Shown in pieces: positions 34,652 through 43,424 of a stretch of DNA of 64,000 bases. The stretch's first letter is position 1; every line of letters starts with the position of its first letter. The translations under genes were made by a program, and so were the position numbers. The notes below the pieces were generated by a model. It worked only from the letters and a program-made list of their open reading frames with translations, was not told where the DNA came from and made no database searches. Source of the DNA: Neobacillus terrae (lineage in GTDB: Bacteria; Bacillota; Bacilli; Bacillales; Cytobacillaceae); the NCBI RefSeq assembly GCF_011393025.1, contig NZ_JAAOEO010000022.1, positions 1 to 64,000 of the forward strand, given 5' to 3'.

Positions 34652-34854
34652 TTAGAATAACTTGGCATTCGCCAAGTCTTTTGGCGGTGCCCTAGTTTTT
34701 CTTATCACGCTCAAACGGCACTTCCTCGAAAAAGCTATGCTTTTTCTTCGTGCGAGGCAAAGCTAACGAAGCTTTCCTTGTCCTGTGCCTTTCGCCTGAC
34801 TAGGACTTCCTGTCCGTCGTGCGTTCAGAATTTATGAATATAAATTCTGATTAG
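34652..34854. repeat. Intergenic repeat family R1, full-length copy
   Basis: The best-preserved copy: left end ATTAGAATAACTTGGCATTC with the small inverted repeat CTTGGC/GCCAAG, the stem-loop GAAAAAGC-TAT-GCTTTTTC, a second stem-loop AAAGCT-AACGA-AGCTTT, CTTGTCCTGTG, and the right end CCGTCGTGCGTTCAGAATTT. It lies between the gltT-type stop codon and its terminator. Confidence 0.85.
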
Positions 34855-34860
34855 CGAACA

Positions 34861-34892
34861 AACCCACTGGATAACCAGTGGGTTTTCTTTTT
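34861..34892 (+). terminator. Terminator of the glutamate symporter gene
   Basis: AACCCACTGG and CCAGTGGGTT form a stem with loop ATAA, followed by TTCTTTTTG. It is ~210 bp behind the gene, the R1 repeat lying in between. Confidence 0.92.
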
Positions 34893-34930
34893 GCTAAAAA
34901 GCTTCTGCCAATTCCTCGAAAAAATCACAC

Positions 34931-36109
34931 TTATAAGATGACACCTGCAATCGCAGCTGACAGCAGGCTGACGAGTGTTGCACCATATAGGAGCTTTAGG
35001 CCGAATTTCGCCACCAAGTTGCCTTTTTCTTCGTTTAATCCCTTTACAGCTCCCGTGATAATACCAATAGAGGAGAAGTTGGCAAACGATACTAGAAAAA
35101 CGGATACAATTCCGACAGTACGGGCAGATAATGAGCCTGCTATTTTTCCCAAGTCTATCATAGCAACAAATTCATTTGAGACCATTTTAGTGGCCATAAT
35201 CGTTCCCGCTTTAACAATTTCAGAAGCCGGAACGCCAACAATAAAGGCAAATGGTGCGAAAACATAGCCAAGCATTGTTTGAAAGGTCATTCCAAAAATC
35301 ATTCCGAAAACATGGTTTATGGCACTGATAAGAGCTACAAATCCAATTAGCATTGCCCCTACTATCACAGCTACTTTAAAACCGTCAATAATATATTCTC
35401 CAAGCATTTCAAAAAAGGTTTGCTTTTCTTCCTGAACCACCACTAAATCATCTTCATCAGATAATTCATAAGGGTTAATAATATTAACGATAATAAAGCC
35501 TCCGAAAAGGTTGAGAACAAGAGCAGTAATAACATATTTGGGATCAATCATGGTCATATAAGCTCCAAGAATAGACGCCGAAACCGTTGACATGGCAGAG
35601 GTGCACAATGTATATAAACGGCGGGCAGGTAAATATCCGAGCTGTTTTTTTACGGATATAAATACCTCAGATTGCCCAAATACAGCTGATGCTACAGCAT
35701 TATAGGACTCAAGTTTTCCAAGTCCATTCACTTTGCTTAAAAGAAGTCCAAGGTATCGGATAATAACCGGGAGAATACGTAAATGCTGGGCAATCCCTAT
35801 TAATACAGAGATAAATACAATAGGGAGAAGAACATTCATAAAGAAAGGCATTGCCCCTTTATTTGCTAAGCCTCCAAATACAAAGTTTACCCCGTCGGCA
35901 GCATATGAAAGCAAATGGTCAAAAAGAGCGGATATTCCTCTTATAATAATAAGTCCCGCTTCCGTATTTAACAGTAGGTATGTAAGAATAAGCTGCAAAA
36001 TTAGCATGATTATTATGGGCTTTATTTTAATTCCTTTGCGATTATTGCTGACAAGATAAGCCAGCAAAAAGATAATGATTAAAGCCGCCACAAAAAGTAT
36101 GTATTTCAT
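34931..36109 (-). CDS. nupC: Concentrative nucleoside transporter (NupC family)
   Basis: A CNT-family Na+/H+-coupled nucleoside importer with 392 residues from the ATG at 36109 (behind GAAGGAGCG). Signature regions are KVNGLGKLESYNAVASAVFGQSEVFISVK, TLCTSAMSTVSASILGAYM, APFAFIVGVPASEIVKAGTIMATKMVSNEFVA and FANFSSIGIITGAVKGLNE. It has eight or more membrane helices. An in-frame extension of 22 codons lacks similarity. Monocistronic. Confidence 0.93.
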   Translation of the reverse strand: MKYILFVAALIIIFLLAYLVSNNRKGIKIKPIIIMLILQLILTYLLLNTEAGLIIIRGISALFDHLLSYAADGVNFVFGGLANKGAMPFFMNVLLPIVFISVLIGIAQHLRILPVIIRYLGLLLSKVNGLGKLESYNAVASAVFGQSEVFISVKKQLGYLPARRLYTLCTSAMSTVSASILGAYMTMIDPKYVITALVLNLFGGFIIVNIINPYELSDEDDLVVVQEEKQTFFEMLGEYIIDGFKVAVIVGAMLIGFVALISAINHVFGMIFGMTFQTMLGYVFAPFAFIVGVPASEIVKAGTIMATKMVSNEFVAMIDLGKIAGSLSARTVGIVSVFLVSFANFSSIGIITGAVKGLNEEKGNLVAKFGLKLLYGATLVSLLSAAIAGVIL

Positions 36110-36331
36110 TGTTTCGCTCCTTCTGGTTGGAATTCTTGAAGATATAGGACACTCAGCATCGACATGTTTCGACATTACCTTCAGACATAGTGATGATTAT
36201 AAATTCGCCATTTTATCCTGTCAATAAAGCAAAACATTATAACAATTCTGAGGTTTTTATATTACTGCTTATTTTTTACCTTTCTCATAAAAAATAGCCC
36301 CTTTTTATGGGGACAGTTTGGACCTATGATA

Positions 36332-36368
36332 AGAAAATGCCATGGCACACAGAGCGCCATAGCATTTT
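36332..36368 (-). terminator. Terminator of the LysP-type permease gene
   Basis: Minus-strand AATGCTATGGCGC and TGTGCCATGGCATT pair, with one bulge, and are followed by TTTCTT. Confidence 0.85.
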
Positions 36369-36372
36369 ATGA

Positions 36373-37869
36373 TTATTTTAATTCAACATCTTTTAAAGGA
36401 ATCCATTTCGTTTTCTTGGCTAATTTATAGCCAAACCATAACAGCAGGAAGATTGGAATGCCAATATAGGTTACCATGACGCCCTGCCAGTCAATTTTAT
36501 CCCCTGTGAAGGCCTGATAATTCTGGCCAAGTATAATAAAGACACAAAGCACCGTTGCCAGAATGGGACCTAATGGGAACCATTTTGCCTTATATACTAA
36601 ATCATTTAAATCGTTGCCTTGATAAAGATAAGCTTTACGGAAGCGGTAATGGCTGAGAGCAATCCCCGCCCAGGCAATAAACCCTGTTAATCCTGAAATA
36701 TTAAGCAGCCACATGAATACCTTGCCTTCTCCAAAGAAAGAGCTTAAAAATGCCAAGAGGCCAAATGCTGTTGTGAAAATAAGAGCGTTCATTGGTACAC
36801 CGTTCCTATTCAGCTTCGCCATAAAGGCTGGTGCCTGGCGGTCTTTCGCCATAACATAAAGCATTCTGGTTGCTGCATAAAGGCCGGAGTTTCCTGCAGA
36901 AAAAACGGATGTAAGAATAACTGCATTCATGACTGAAGCCGCAAAAGCAATACCCGCACGCTGGAACACCAGAGTAAATGGGCTCATTGCTACCTGTTCA
37001 ATATCCGAGCTCATCAAGCTTTTATCTGTAAACGGAACAATCAATCCAATAATTAGAATGGCAAGCATATAAAACAGCAATATTCTCCAGAAAACCTGCT
37101 TAATTGCCTTCGGTACATTTTTCTCTGGCTCTTTACTTTCACCAGCAACAATACCAACCACTTCCGTTCCCTGGAAAGAGAATCCGGCAACCATAAATAT
37201 GCCAAGCAGTGCCAGGAATCCACCATGGAAAGGAGCATCTCCTGCTGTAAAATTCTTCACACCAACCGCGTCTCCGCCGCCAGTCATAATACCGAAAATC
37301 ATTAAAAATCCAAGTATGATAAAAGCAATAATCGCCACAACTTTAATCATAGAAAACCAATATTCTGCTTCCCCGTATTGTTTTACAGATAGGAAGTTAA
37401 TTGTAAAAATAAAAATTAAAAACAGTGCACTCCATATAAAAGAAGGTACATGCGGAAGCCAGTACTTCATTATTATAGATGCTGCCGATGTCTCAACTGC
37501 TAATGTGGTTGCCCAGCTGAACCAGTAGATCCAGCCAATCGCAAATCCAAAAGACGGATCAACGAACTTTGTAGCATACGTGCTGAATGAACCTGTAACA
37601 GGCATATAGGTACTCATTTCCCCAAGGCTTGTCATTAACAAATAAACCATGATACCAATTATTCCATAAGCAAGGAGTGCACCACCCGGACCTGCTTCAT
37701 GAATGGAAGCACCACTTCCTAAAAACAATCCGGTTCCGATACTGCCTCCAATCGAAATCATCGTCAGGTGGCGGGCACCCAGCCTTCTTTTTAAACCTGA
37801 GGCAGCTTCAGCCCTTCCCCTCTTTACTTTTCCAAGATTTTGAGTATGACTTATATTTGCTTCTTTCAT
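36373..37869 (-). CDS. Amino acid permease, LysP-type (APC superfamily)
   Basis: A 498-residue transporter with 12 membrane helices. The N-terminal region LGARHLTMISIGGSIGTGLFLGSG, the GPGGALLAYGIIGIMVYLLM helix and SLGEMSTYMPVTGSFSTYAT track E. coli LysP closely, as does FGFAIGWIYWFSWATT and the YGEAEYWFSMIKV segment. Lysine is therefore the likely substrate, but other basic amino acids are possible. In B. subtilis the YvsH protein is similar. No lysine (L-box) riboswitch is visible in the short leader. ATG behind GGAGAAGACC. Confidence 0.88.
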   Translation of the reverse strand: MKEANISHTQNLGKVKRGRAEAASGLKRRLGARHLTMISIGGSIGTGLFLGSGASIHEAGPGGALLAYGIIGIMVYLLMTSLGEMSTYMPVTGSFSTYATKFVDPSFGFAIGWIYWFSWATTLAVETSAASIIMKYWLPHVPSFIWSALFLIFIFTINFLSVKQYGEAEYWFSMIKVVAIIAFIILGFLMIFGIMTGGGDAVGVKNFTAGDAPFHGGFLALLGIFMVAGFSFQGTEVVGIVAGESKEPEKNVPKAIKQVFWRILLFYMLAILIIGLIVPFTDKSLMSSDIEQVAMSPFTLVFQRAGIAFAASVMNAVILTSVFSAGNSGLYAATRMLYVMAKDRQAPAFMAKLNRNGVPMNALIFTTAFGLLAFLSSFFGEGKVFMWLLNISGLTGFIAWAGIALSHYRFRKAYLYQGNDLNDLVYKAKWFPLGPILATVLCVFIILGQNYQAFTGDKIDWQGVMVTYIGIPIFLLLWFGYKLAKKTKWIPLKDVELK

Positions 37870-37968
37870 GTGGTCTTCTCCATCCTCTCCAAGGTCTGGC
37901 TTGTCTATTTGTTTGGTTTCTAGCTAAATACCCTTGATGTATAGCTATCCAAACTAGAAAAAAGATGG

Positions 37969-37996
37969 AAAAAACCACTCCTTAAAAAGGAGCGGT
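37969..37996 (-). terminator. Terminator of ogt
   Basis: Minus-strand ACCGCTCC and GGAGTGGT pair around TTTTTAA, followed by TTTTTT. Confidence 0.9.
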
Positions 37997-38003
37997 CGAA
38001 TGA

Positions 38004-38498
38004 TTAGAATTGCTTATAGCCTTCTGTTTCCAGGAGAAATATTTTCATCGGTATACGGCTGCCTGCGTAGCCAGTCATATCACCGCTTTTTCCAATAACC
38101 CGGTGACATGGAATAATAATAGGCACTTGATTTGCTTTATTAGCCTGGCCGACTGCCCTAACTGCTTTAGGACTCCCAACTTTTTCGGCAATGTCAGAGT
38201 AGCTCCGGACTTCACCGTATGGTATTTCCTGCAGCGCCTTCCACACCTTTTGGCGGAATTCGGTCCCCTCAACTGACAACGGTAAATCAAAGGTTTTTCT
38301 TTTTCCATTAAAATACTCATCCAGCTGATAAACAGCCTCCAGGCATAACTCATTGCCTTCCTCTAAATCAGGGTGCTGTAATGAAAAAGTTTGCCATTCC
38401 TCTTCAAATATCTCTACTCGTTTAATACCTGTTTCGTCCCCAATTACATATATCGGCCCGTTGGGTGAAGAATACATAGCATAGCCCATTTTCGCCAT
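38004..38498 (-). CDS. ogt: Methylated-DNA--protein-cysteine methyltransferase
   Basis: Suicide enzyme that removes O6-alkyl groups from guanine. The active-site segment PCHRVIGKSGDMTGYAGS is intact, preceded by a helix-turn-helix region (IPYGEVRSYSDIAEKVGSPKAVRAVGQANK) and an N-terminal domain of ~75 residues. From the ATG at 38498 (GAGGTG six bases upstream) the length is 164, usual for Ogt. It lacks an Ada domain. Confidence 0.95.
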   Translation of the reverse strand: MAKMGYAMYSSPNGPIYVIGDETGIKRVEIFEEEWQTFSLQHPDLEEGNELCLEAVYQLDEYFNGKRKTFDLPLSVEGTEFRQKVWKALQEIPYGEVRSYSDIAEKVGSPKAVRAVGQANKANQVPIIIPCHRVIGKSGDMTGYAGSRIPMKIFLLETEGYKQF

Positions 38499-38581
38499 AC
38501 CCAGCACCTCGATTCTCTTTAATAACAATAATTATAACAAAAAACGGACCGGATTGGGCGTCCTACCGGTCTTAATCAGCA

Positions 38582-39412
38582 TCAATTATGGTATTTATAG
38601 TAATCCTGAGAATGGTAGGCTCTAAAGCCGCATGACTCATAAAGCCCCAACGCATTGGAATTTTTTGCCTCCACCTCAAGAAAAACAGGGAAGCCCTTAC
38701 GAGTTTCCTCTATTACAACCTTTGATAGTGCACGTCTTCCTATACCTCTTCCCTGAAGGTCCGGAAAAATAGCAAAACCATAAATCCATGCTTCCCCATT
38801 TAATTCAGAAATACGTATTTTTCCTGCCGTTTTTCCTGCCGCTTCAATAATAAAATTTTGATCGATGCTGGAGTCTCTAATGCTTTTATTAAATTTGCGG
38901 GCTTCATCTTCTTTAAACCCAAAAGCAAGGACTTCAAGCTGAACTTCCGCTTCCAAATCTTCAGCTGATACCGATGGCCTTAATGTAATATTTGGATCAT
39001 CTGACAATTCAGCTTCACGCCATTTCATCTGATATTCAGCAATCGAAAAAGTACAAGGAACTGTTTTTAAAAATTCCTTTGCAGATTGGGAATCCGTTGG
39101 GGCATTTAGCAAAATAGTTTCCGTATTTCTTTTTTTTGCTTCTTCAAGCCCTTTTTCAAGCATATTTGCAAAAATTCCTCTTCTTCGGTAATCAGGATGG
39201 ACCATTCCACAAAGCTCTACCTTATTACCAAAACCATAGCTTCCCAGAAAACCAACAAGCTGGCCATCTTCATAATGAAAGAGGTCATCCTTGCTATTTT
39301 CCGGCCTGCTTTCAAGCATATCAAAATTCAGCTTTAGCTGAAATCCTCCATCCTTCTCGCAAATCTCCTGAAGGGATTTAATTTCAACTAATTTTTCTTT
39401 TGTTAACATCAT
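38582..39412 (-). CDS. GNAT acetyltransferase with two GNAT domains
   Basis: From the ATG at 39412 (behind AGGGGTGAA) the protein has 276 residues. Both halves show the acetyl-CoA binding motif: LCGMVHPDYRRRGIFANML near residue 75 and GFAIFPDLQGRGIGRRALS near residue 226. Tandem GNAT proteins of this size occur in many bacilli; the substrate is unknown. The long open frame upstream of the start overlaps the divergent gene's leader and is not conserved-looking. Confidence 0.85.
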   Translation of the reverse strand: MMLTKEKLVEIKSLQEICEKDGGFQLKLNFDMLESRPENSKDDLFHYEDGQLVGFLGSYGFGNKVELCGMVHPDYRRRGIFANMLEKGLEEAKKRNTETILLNAPTDSQSAKEFLKTVPCTFSIAEYQMKWREAELSDDPNITLRPSVSAEDLEAEVQLEVLAFGFKEDEARKFNKSIRDSSIDQNFIIEAAGKTAGKIRISELNGEAWIYGFAIFPDLQGRGIGRRALSKVVIEETRKGFPVFLEVEAKNSNALGLYESCGFRAYHSQDYYKYHN

Positions 39413-39554
39413 TTCACCCCTGTTCATATCCACTATTCCTATTCTTGGAAAGCTGAATGATTTCCTCCTTTTTAAAGTGCAATTCATATTTATAGACTTT
39501 TTGGCAAAAAATAATGATTCGAAGGTACTTGTACTGATTAAAGGAGTTATCTCA

Positions 39555-40124
39555 GTGAATCGAAAACTTAATTTCATCCTTAGTAGTTTGTTCATGCTAT
39601 TAATGGCTGGCCTATTTATATTTTATTTCCTTAAACATGACTCCTCACGCTGGCAGGTGGCCCTTGGAGGAATTGTAGTAAGTGCTCTGCCGCTTCTTTT
39701 GCTCCGTGTTAAACATAACCCTTTTAACAACATTATCCTAATTGGGTATTTTGTGTTTATTTTTTGTTCCACCTTCTTAGGATCCATTGCCCTTTTTTAC
39801 CTGCATCATAAATGGTGGGATACCACTCTCCATTTTTATAAAGGGGCATACGTTGCATATGTGGGGCTGGCACTTTTCAATTTATTCATACCTAAGAGTG
39901 CAATAAGTTATATATCGGACTGGATTCTCTTTCTCTATCTGCTCTCTCTCTCGGTAACTGCAAGTGTTCTTTGGGAAATATATGAGTTCCTTGGTGATAA
40001 AACCTTTACCCATACCATGCAGAGAGGCGGTAATACCGATACGATGATCGATTTAATTGCTGGCTTAGTTGGCGGGCTTCTTATGGCTCTTTTTTCAATA
40101 AAAAGAAAGCAGGTGGCCAAATGA
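39555..40124 (+). CDS. DUF2238/YjdF-like membrane protein, paralog A
   Basis: A 189-residue membrane protein starting at GTG (39555, AAGGAG eight bases upstream). It has five to six helices and the family blocks KWWDTTLHFYKGAYVAY, SVLWEIYEFLGDKTF and QRGGNTDTMIDLIAGLVGG. Its stop overlaps the start of paralog B as ATGA. Family function is unknown. In the first block it has Tyr-Lys where paralog B has Val-Ser. Confidence 0.82.
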   Translation: MNRKLNFILSSLFMLLMAGLFIFYFLKHDSSRWQVALGGIVVSALPLLLLRVKHNPFNNIILIGYFVFIFCSTFLGSIALFYLHHKWWDTTLHFYKGAYVAYVGLALFNLFIPKSAISYISDWILFLYLLSLSVTASVLWEIYEFLGDKTFTHTMQRGGNTDTMIDLIAGLVGGLLMALFSIKRKQVAK

Positions 40125-40687
40125 ATAGAATAATCGTGATGCTCATTAGTTTGCTCTATACGGTCTTTATGGGTATCTTGGCCTTTAATTTTCACGGAAG
40201 TTTTAAATCAATGGTTGCGATTGGGGGTATTGCCTGCGGTGCCATACCTCTACTTTTGGCAGTCTTTTTAAAGTTAGAGTTTAATTTGCCGATTATTATT
40301 TCCTACTTCATTTTCCTGTTGGGCTCCCAGTATTTTGGTTCTATACTTGGATGGTATGGTCTTGGCTGGTGGGACACTTTTATGCATTTTGTCAGTGGTG
40401 CAATCCTGGCCTTTGCGGCCATAGCCCTCTATGAGCGGCTGATTCATCGGGCAGCAGGAAGCTCCGTCTCTCCCTGGTTTGTGTTTCTTTATACTCTCTC
40501 CTTTGCTGCCCTGGGAGGAGTCTTGTGGGAAATCTATGAATTCAGTTCTGATCAGCTATTCGGAATGACACTGCAGGGGGGCGGCAACACCGATACGATG
40601 ACCGACCTGATTGCTGATACAATAGGGGGGCTGGCCATTGCCCTCTGGGCAGGAATTAGGACTAGAATAAAGAATCATGCTTCTTGA
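40121..40687 (+). CDS. DUF2238/YjdF-like membrane protein, paralog B
   Basis: The 188-residue product is a clear paralog of the preceding one: LGWWDTFMHFVSGAILAF, GGVLWEIYEFSSDQLF and QGGGNTDTMTDLIADTIGG. The conserved Asp, His, Glu and Asp residues lie at membrane borders and could bind a metal or heme; that is inference. It is translationally coupled to paralog A, so the two probably form a hetero-oligomer. Confidence 0.82.
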   Translation: MNRIIVMLISLLYTVFMGILAFNFHGSFKSMVAIGGIACGAIPLLLAVFLKLEFNLPIIISYFIFLLGSQYFGSILGWYGLGWWDTFMHFVSGAILAFAAIALYERLIHRAAGSSVSPWFVFLYTLSFAALGGVLWEIYEFSSDQLFGMTLQGGGNTDTMTDLIADTIGGLAIALWAGIRTRIKNHAS

Positions 40688-40696
40688 ACAAATTAA

Positions 40697-40725
40697 ATCC
40701 CCGCTGAAACAGCGGGGATGTTTTA
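40697..40725 (+). terminator. Terminator between the DUF2238-like pair and the DUF421 gene
   Basis: ATCCCCGCTG and CAGCGGGGAT form a 10-bp stem with loop AAA, followed by GTTTTATT. It can serve the converging DUF421 gene only weakly. Confidence 0.9.
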
Positions 40726-41310
40726 TTGCAGGTATTCAGGACTTTCTTTTTCAGATCCCTCTTTTAGCTCGTTAAAAAGGTTTGTCTCTGAATTCTTGGC
40801 AGAGGATTTTGGCTGCTTTCCCTTAAAATATTGGTCAAGTACTTTATGTAATTCTTTTGAGGTTAAAGGCTTGGCTTCGTCTTTAAGTTCATAGCCCAGT
40901 ATTCCGTTTGGTTCAAGCGTCGCTATTTTTACATCTTCCATCTGGGAAATCCCCTGATTCCGCAGCCTCATTTCTATCTGATCCACTGTTAAGCGAAGTT
41001 TTTTAAGGCTCTCTTTATTTACTATTCCGTTCTCTATAACTATTCGAGATTTGCCGGTTATCAGCCTTTCAAAAAAATTGAATTTAAATTGGAGATATTC
41101 AAGAAGAATAAGGGACCCTACAAACACGCCGGTAGCAATAGAGGCATCAAGGACACCATCCTTTGCAATTGGATTGCCTATGATAGTTCCAATCGACACC
41201 ATTACAACTGTTTGGGCCAGTGTCATCTGGGCAATTGATTTCCTTCCGGCTATTCTTAATAAAATGGTACTCACAACATATAGAATAATCGCGTCTAAAA
41301 CCAATTTCAT
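40723..41310 (-). CDS. DUF421 domain membrane protein (YetF/YcaP type)
   Basis: A 195-residue protein with three N-terminal membrane helices (KLVLDAIILYVVSTILLRIA, then AQTVVMVSIGTIIGNPI, then ASIATGVFVGSLILLEYLQF) and a cytosolic DUF421 domain with RIVIENGIVNKESLKKLRLTVDQ and LRNQGISQMEDVKIATLEPNG. Members in bacilli are spore or vegetative membrane proteins of unclear role. The extra C-terminal ~40 residues are charged. AAGGGTG precedes the ATG. Confidence 0.88.
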   Translation of the reverse strand: MKLVLDAIILYVVSTILLRIAGRKSIAQMTLAQTVVMVSIGTIIGNPIAKDGVLDASIATGVFVGSLILLEYLQFKFNFFERLITGKSRIVIENGIVNKESLKKLRLTVDQIEMRLRNQGISQMEDVKIATLEPNGILGYELKDEAKPLTSKELHKVLDQYFKGKQPKSSAKNSETNLFNELKEGSEKESPEYLQ

Positions 41311-41374
41311 ATCATCACCCTTTTTAACTTCCCCTCCTTAGCTCCCGGCAATTCATGCAAAAAGCCTTCAAATA

Positions 41375-41710
41375 AGAAAAGCGCAAGCGCCCGTTCAGCG
41401 ACGTATGGCCATTTGAAGAAAGGCTAAGGTCGCCACGTCCTCGAAAAGCTGCGCTTTTCTTCGTGCGATGTAAAAGCTGCCGGAGCTTTCCTTGTCCTGT
41501 GGCAACGCCTTTCTGACCCGCGTCCTGCGGGCCTCAACTTCGACTGAGATAAAGGATACACGAAATGCAAAGCATTTCGATGTTGACTTATCGTAGGGAG
41601 AAGCGGGATGGACACTAGCTGCACCAAGTATCACCTAAAGGTCATACTTGATGCAAGATACTCAAGGAAGCTTTACAGGGATGAAAACTCGCTGGGCGCT
41701 GCAGCTAGAC
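41375..41710. repeat. Intergenic repeat family R2, long copy 2
   Basis: A second long copy of the element at 15826-16190. Nearly identical blocks include the left end AGAAAAGCGCAAGCGCCC, AAGGTCGCCACGTCCTCGAA, the double stem-loop core, and the right end GGGCGCTGCAGCTAGAC. Its middle has a local palindrome CGAAATGCAAAGCATTTCG. It fills the gap between the DUF421 gene and the alcohol dehydrogenase terminator. Confidence 0.85.
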
Positions 41711-41747
41711 AATTTAAAAGGTAAAACCTTATACTTTCTTAACCATT

Positions 41748-41771
41748 AAAAAACGCCTTTAACAGGCGTTT
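41748..41771 (-). terminator. Terminator of the alcohol dehydrogenase gene
   Basis: Minus-strand AACGCCTG and AAGGCGTT form a hairpin around TTA, with a T-run on each side. Confidence 0.9.
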
Positions 41772-41782
41772 TTTGGAATAAA

Positions 41783-42931
41783 TTATGGTTTCAGGACAAC
41801 CTTAATGCACTCATCCTCATGTTCATAGAAAGTCTTGTACATTTCACTCGCCTGATCAAGAGGCATTCGGTGTGTTATGATTTCAGTCGGATCGAATTCA
41901 CCGGCCATTATTTTTTCAAACAACATCGGCATATAATGAATGACTGGAGCCTGTCCGGTTTTTATAGTAATGTTTCTTTCAAAAATATTACCTAGCGGGA
42001 ACGCATTGTATCTTGCACCATATACCCCCGTTAACTGCATTGTTCCGAACTTCCTGACAGCTTTTCGCCCAATATCAATAGCACTTAAAGTTCCGCCCTG
42101 CAGTTTTAGTTTTTGCTCGATTGCTTCTACTGCTGATTTTTTTCCATCCATTCCTACACAGTCAATGACAATATCAGTACCGCCATTGGTTATTTCCTTT
42201 ATATAAAGTCCCGCATCATCATAGTCCTCAAAATTAATGATTTCCACATTATTCATTCTTTTGGCATGATTTAAGCGATACGGAAGGTTATCTACAGCAA
42301 TTACCCTCTTTGCACCTTTCATCCAGGCAAACTTTTGGGCCATTAATCCAACCGGCCCGCAGCCAAGCACTGTTACTGTCGATCCTTTTGATACACCTGC
42401 ATTTTCAACACTCCAATAAGCTGTTGGTAAAACGTCCGACATAAAAAGAAGTGCCTCATCCTCAAGTTCGCAGGATTCCGGTATTACAAAGGGCATAAAA
42501 TTTCCGTATGGTACACGCAAATATTCTGCTTGTCCGCCCTGGTAGTTTCCGTATCTTTCCGTAAATCCAAAATATCCCCCGCTATCCACGTTTGGAATTG
42601 GATTATCCGGATTGGAATTATCACATTGGCTTTCCATGTCATGCTGGCAATAATAGCATTGTCCACATGAAATGTTAAACGGCAGGACGACACGATCGCC
42701 TTTTTTCACCTTTGTCACTTCTGGTCCAACTTCTTCTACAATCCCCATAGGCTCATGGCCAACAACGTAGCCATGGCGGGTTGGCATGGCTCCATTATAA
42801 ATATGGAGGTCTGAACCACATATTGCTGTCGAAGTAATTTTTACAATAATATCATCCTTTTTTTCGAGCCTTGGATCATCAACCTCTTTAACTTGCATAT
42901 CCTTTGCACCTTGGAATGTTACTGCCTTCAT
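41783..42931 (-). CDS. Zinc-dependent alcohol dehydrogenase, FdhA/AdhB-like
   Basis: A 382-residue medium-chain dehydrogenase. Catalytic zinc ligands are in TAICGSDLHIYNG and GHEPMGIVEEVG; the structural zinc cysteines are CGQCYYCQHDMESQC; the NAD-binding segment is VTVLGCGPVGLMAQKFAW. The length and the insert after the cysteines resemble glutathione-independent formaldehyde dehydrogenases and B. subtilis AdhB. The exact substrate is open. AGGAGG lies six bases before the ATG at 42931; a TTG two codons earlier is less likely. Confidence 0.92.
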   Translation of the reverse strand: MKAVTFQGAKDMQVKEVDDPRLEKKDDIIVKITSTAICGSDLHIYNGAMPTRHGYVVGHEPMGIVEEVGPEVTKVKKGDRVVLPFNISCGQCYYCQHDMESQCDNSNPDNPIPNVDSGGYFGFTERYGNYQGGQAEYLRVPYGNFMPFVIPESCELEDEALLFMSDVLPTAYWSVENAGVSKGSTVTVLGCGPVGLMAQKFAWMKGAKRVIAVDNLPYRLNHAKRMNNVEIINFEDYDDAGLYIKEITNGGTDIVIDCVGMDGKKSAVEAIEQKLKLQGGTLSAIDIGRKAVRKFGTMQLTGVYGARYNAFPLGNIFERNITIKTGQAPVIHYMPMLFEKIMAGEFDPTEIITHRMPLDQASEMYKTFYEHEDECIKVVLKP

Positions 42932-43075
42932 ACTCAACCTCCTAAAAAATAGAATACTTTTCTATACCCGTTCGCTTTATTAATATGTTAGAAAACTGGA
43001 ACTTTTAAAAAAGGACTAAAGGAAACAGCACATTTACTCCGTTTCAAAAAAATATTAAAAGGGGGGTCTATAGTG

Positions 43076-43224
43076 TCTGATGCCCTAGTTTTGCTTATCA
43101 CGTTCAAAACAGTTCATTCCCGAAAAAGCTATGCTATTTCTTCGTGCGAAGCAAAGCTGACGAAGCCTTCCTTGTCCTTTCCGTCGTGCGTTCAAAATTT
43201 ATGGATATAAATTTTGATAGCTAA
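43076..43224. repeat. Intergenic repeat family R1, copy with truncated left end
   Basis: Matches 34690-34854 from TGCCCTAGTTTT onward: TTATCACGTTCAAAAC, GAAAAAGC-TAT-GCTATTTC, GCAAAGCTGACGAAGCC, CCTTGTCC, then CCGTCGTGCGTTCAAAATTT. The TTGGCATTCGCC left end and an inner 30 bp are missing. Outside it, 42938-43075 shows nothing but AT-rich sequence. Confidence 0.82.
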
Positions 43225-43225
43225 A

Positions 43226-43258
43226 GAAAAGAAGACCCAGCTCAGCCGGGCCTTCCTT
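43226..43258 (-). terminator. Terminator of the YpzG-like gene
   Basis: Minus-strand AAGGCCCGGC and GCTGGGTCTT pair (two G-T pairs) around TGA and are followed by CTTTTCTTT. Confidence 0.82.
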
Positions 43259-43271
43259 TCCATATTCATTC

Positions 43272-43424
43272 TTACCAGTGATGCGCTTTAGCGTTTGATC
43301 TCAAAATAATATTCGTTTGAGTCATCTTCGTATGCCCATTCACTTGCGACTTTGAGCGTTTAGGCCGTGTCCAATTGTGGTGAAAAAGCTGAGAATGCGG
43401 ATCAAGCTGATCTCTAAAACTCAT
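43272..43424 (-). CDS. Small YpzG-like protein
   Basis: A 50-residue basic protein with the core DPHSQLFHHNWTRPKRSKSQ and VNGHTKMTQTNIILRSNAK, a pattern I associate with the YpzG family of small proteins in spore-forming bacilli; function unknown. The ATG at 43424 follows GGGGTG with six bases of spacing. A longer frame to 43532 would overlap the efflux gene and lacks a site. It has its own terminator, which supports expression. Confidence 0.72.
   Translation of the reverse strand: MSFRDQLDPHSQLFHHNWTRPKRSKSQVNGHTKMTQTNIILRSNAKAHHW

Noticed and set aside
41395..41634. 79- and 67-codon minus-strand frames
   Set aside because: Both lie within the second R2 copy and have no ribosome binding site.
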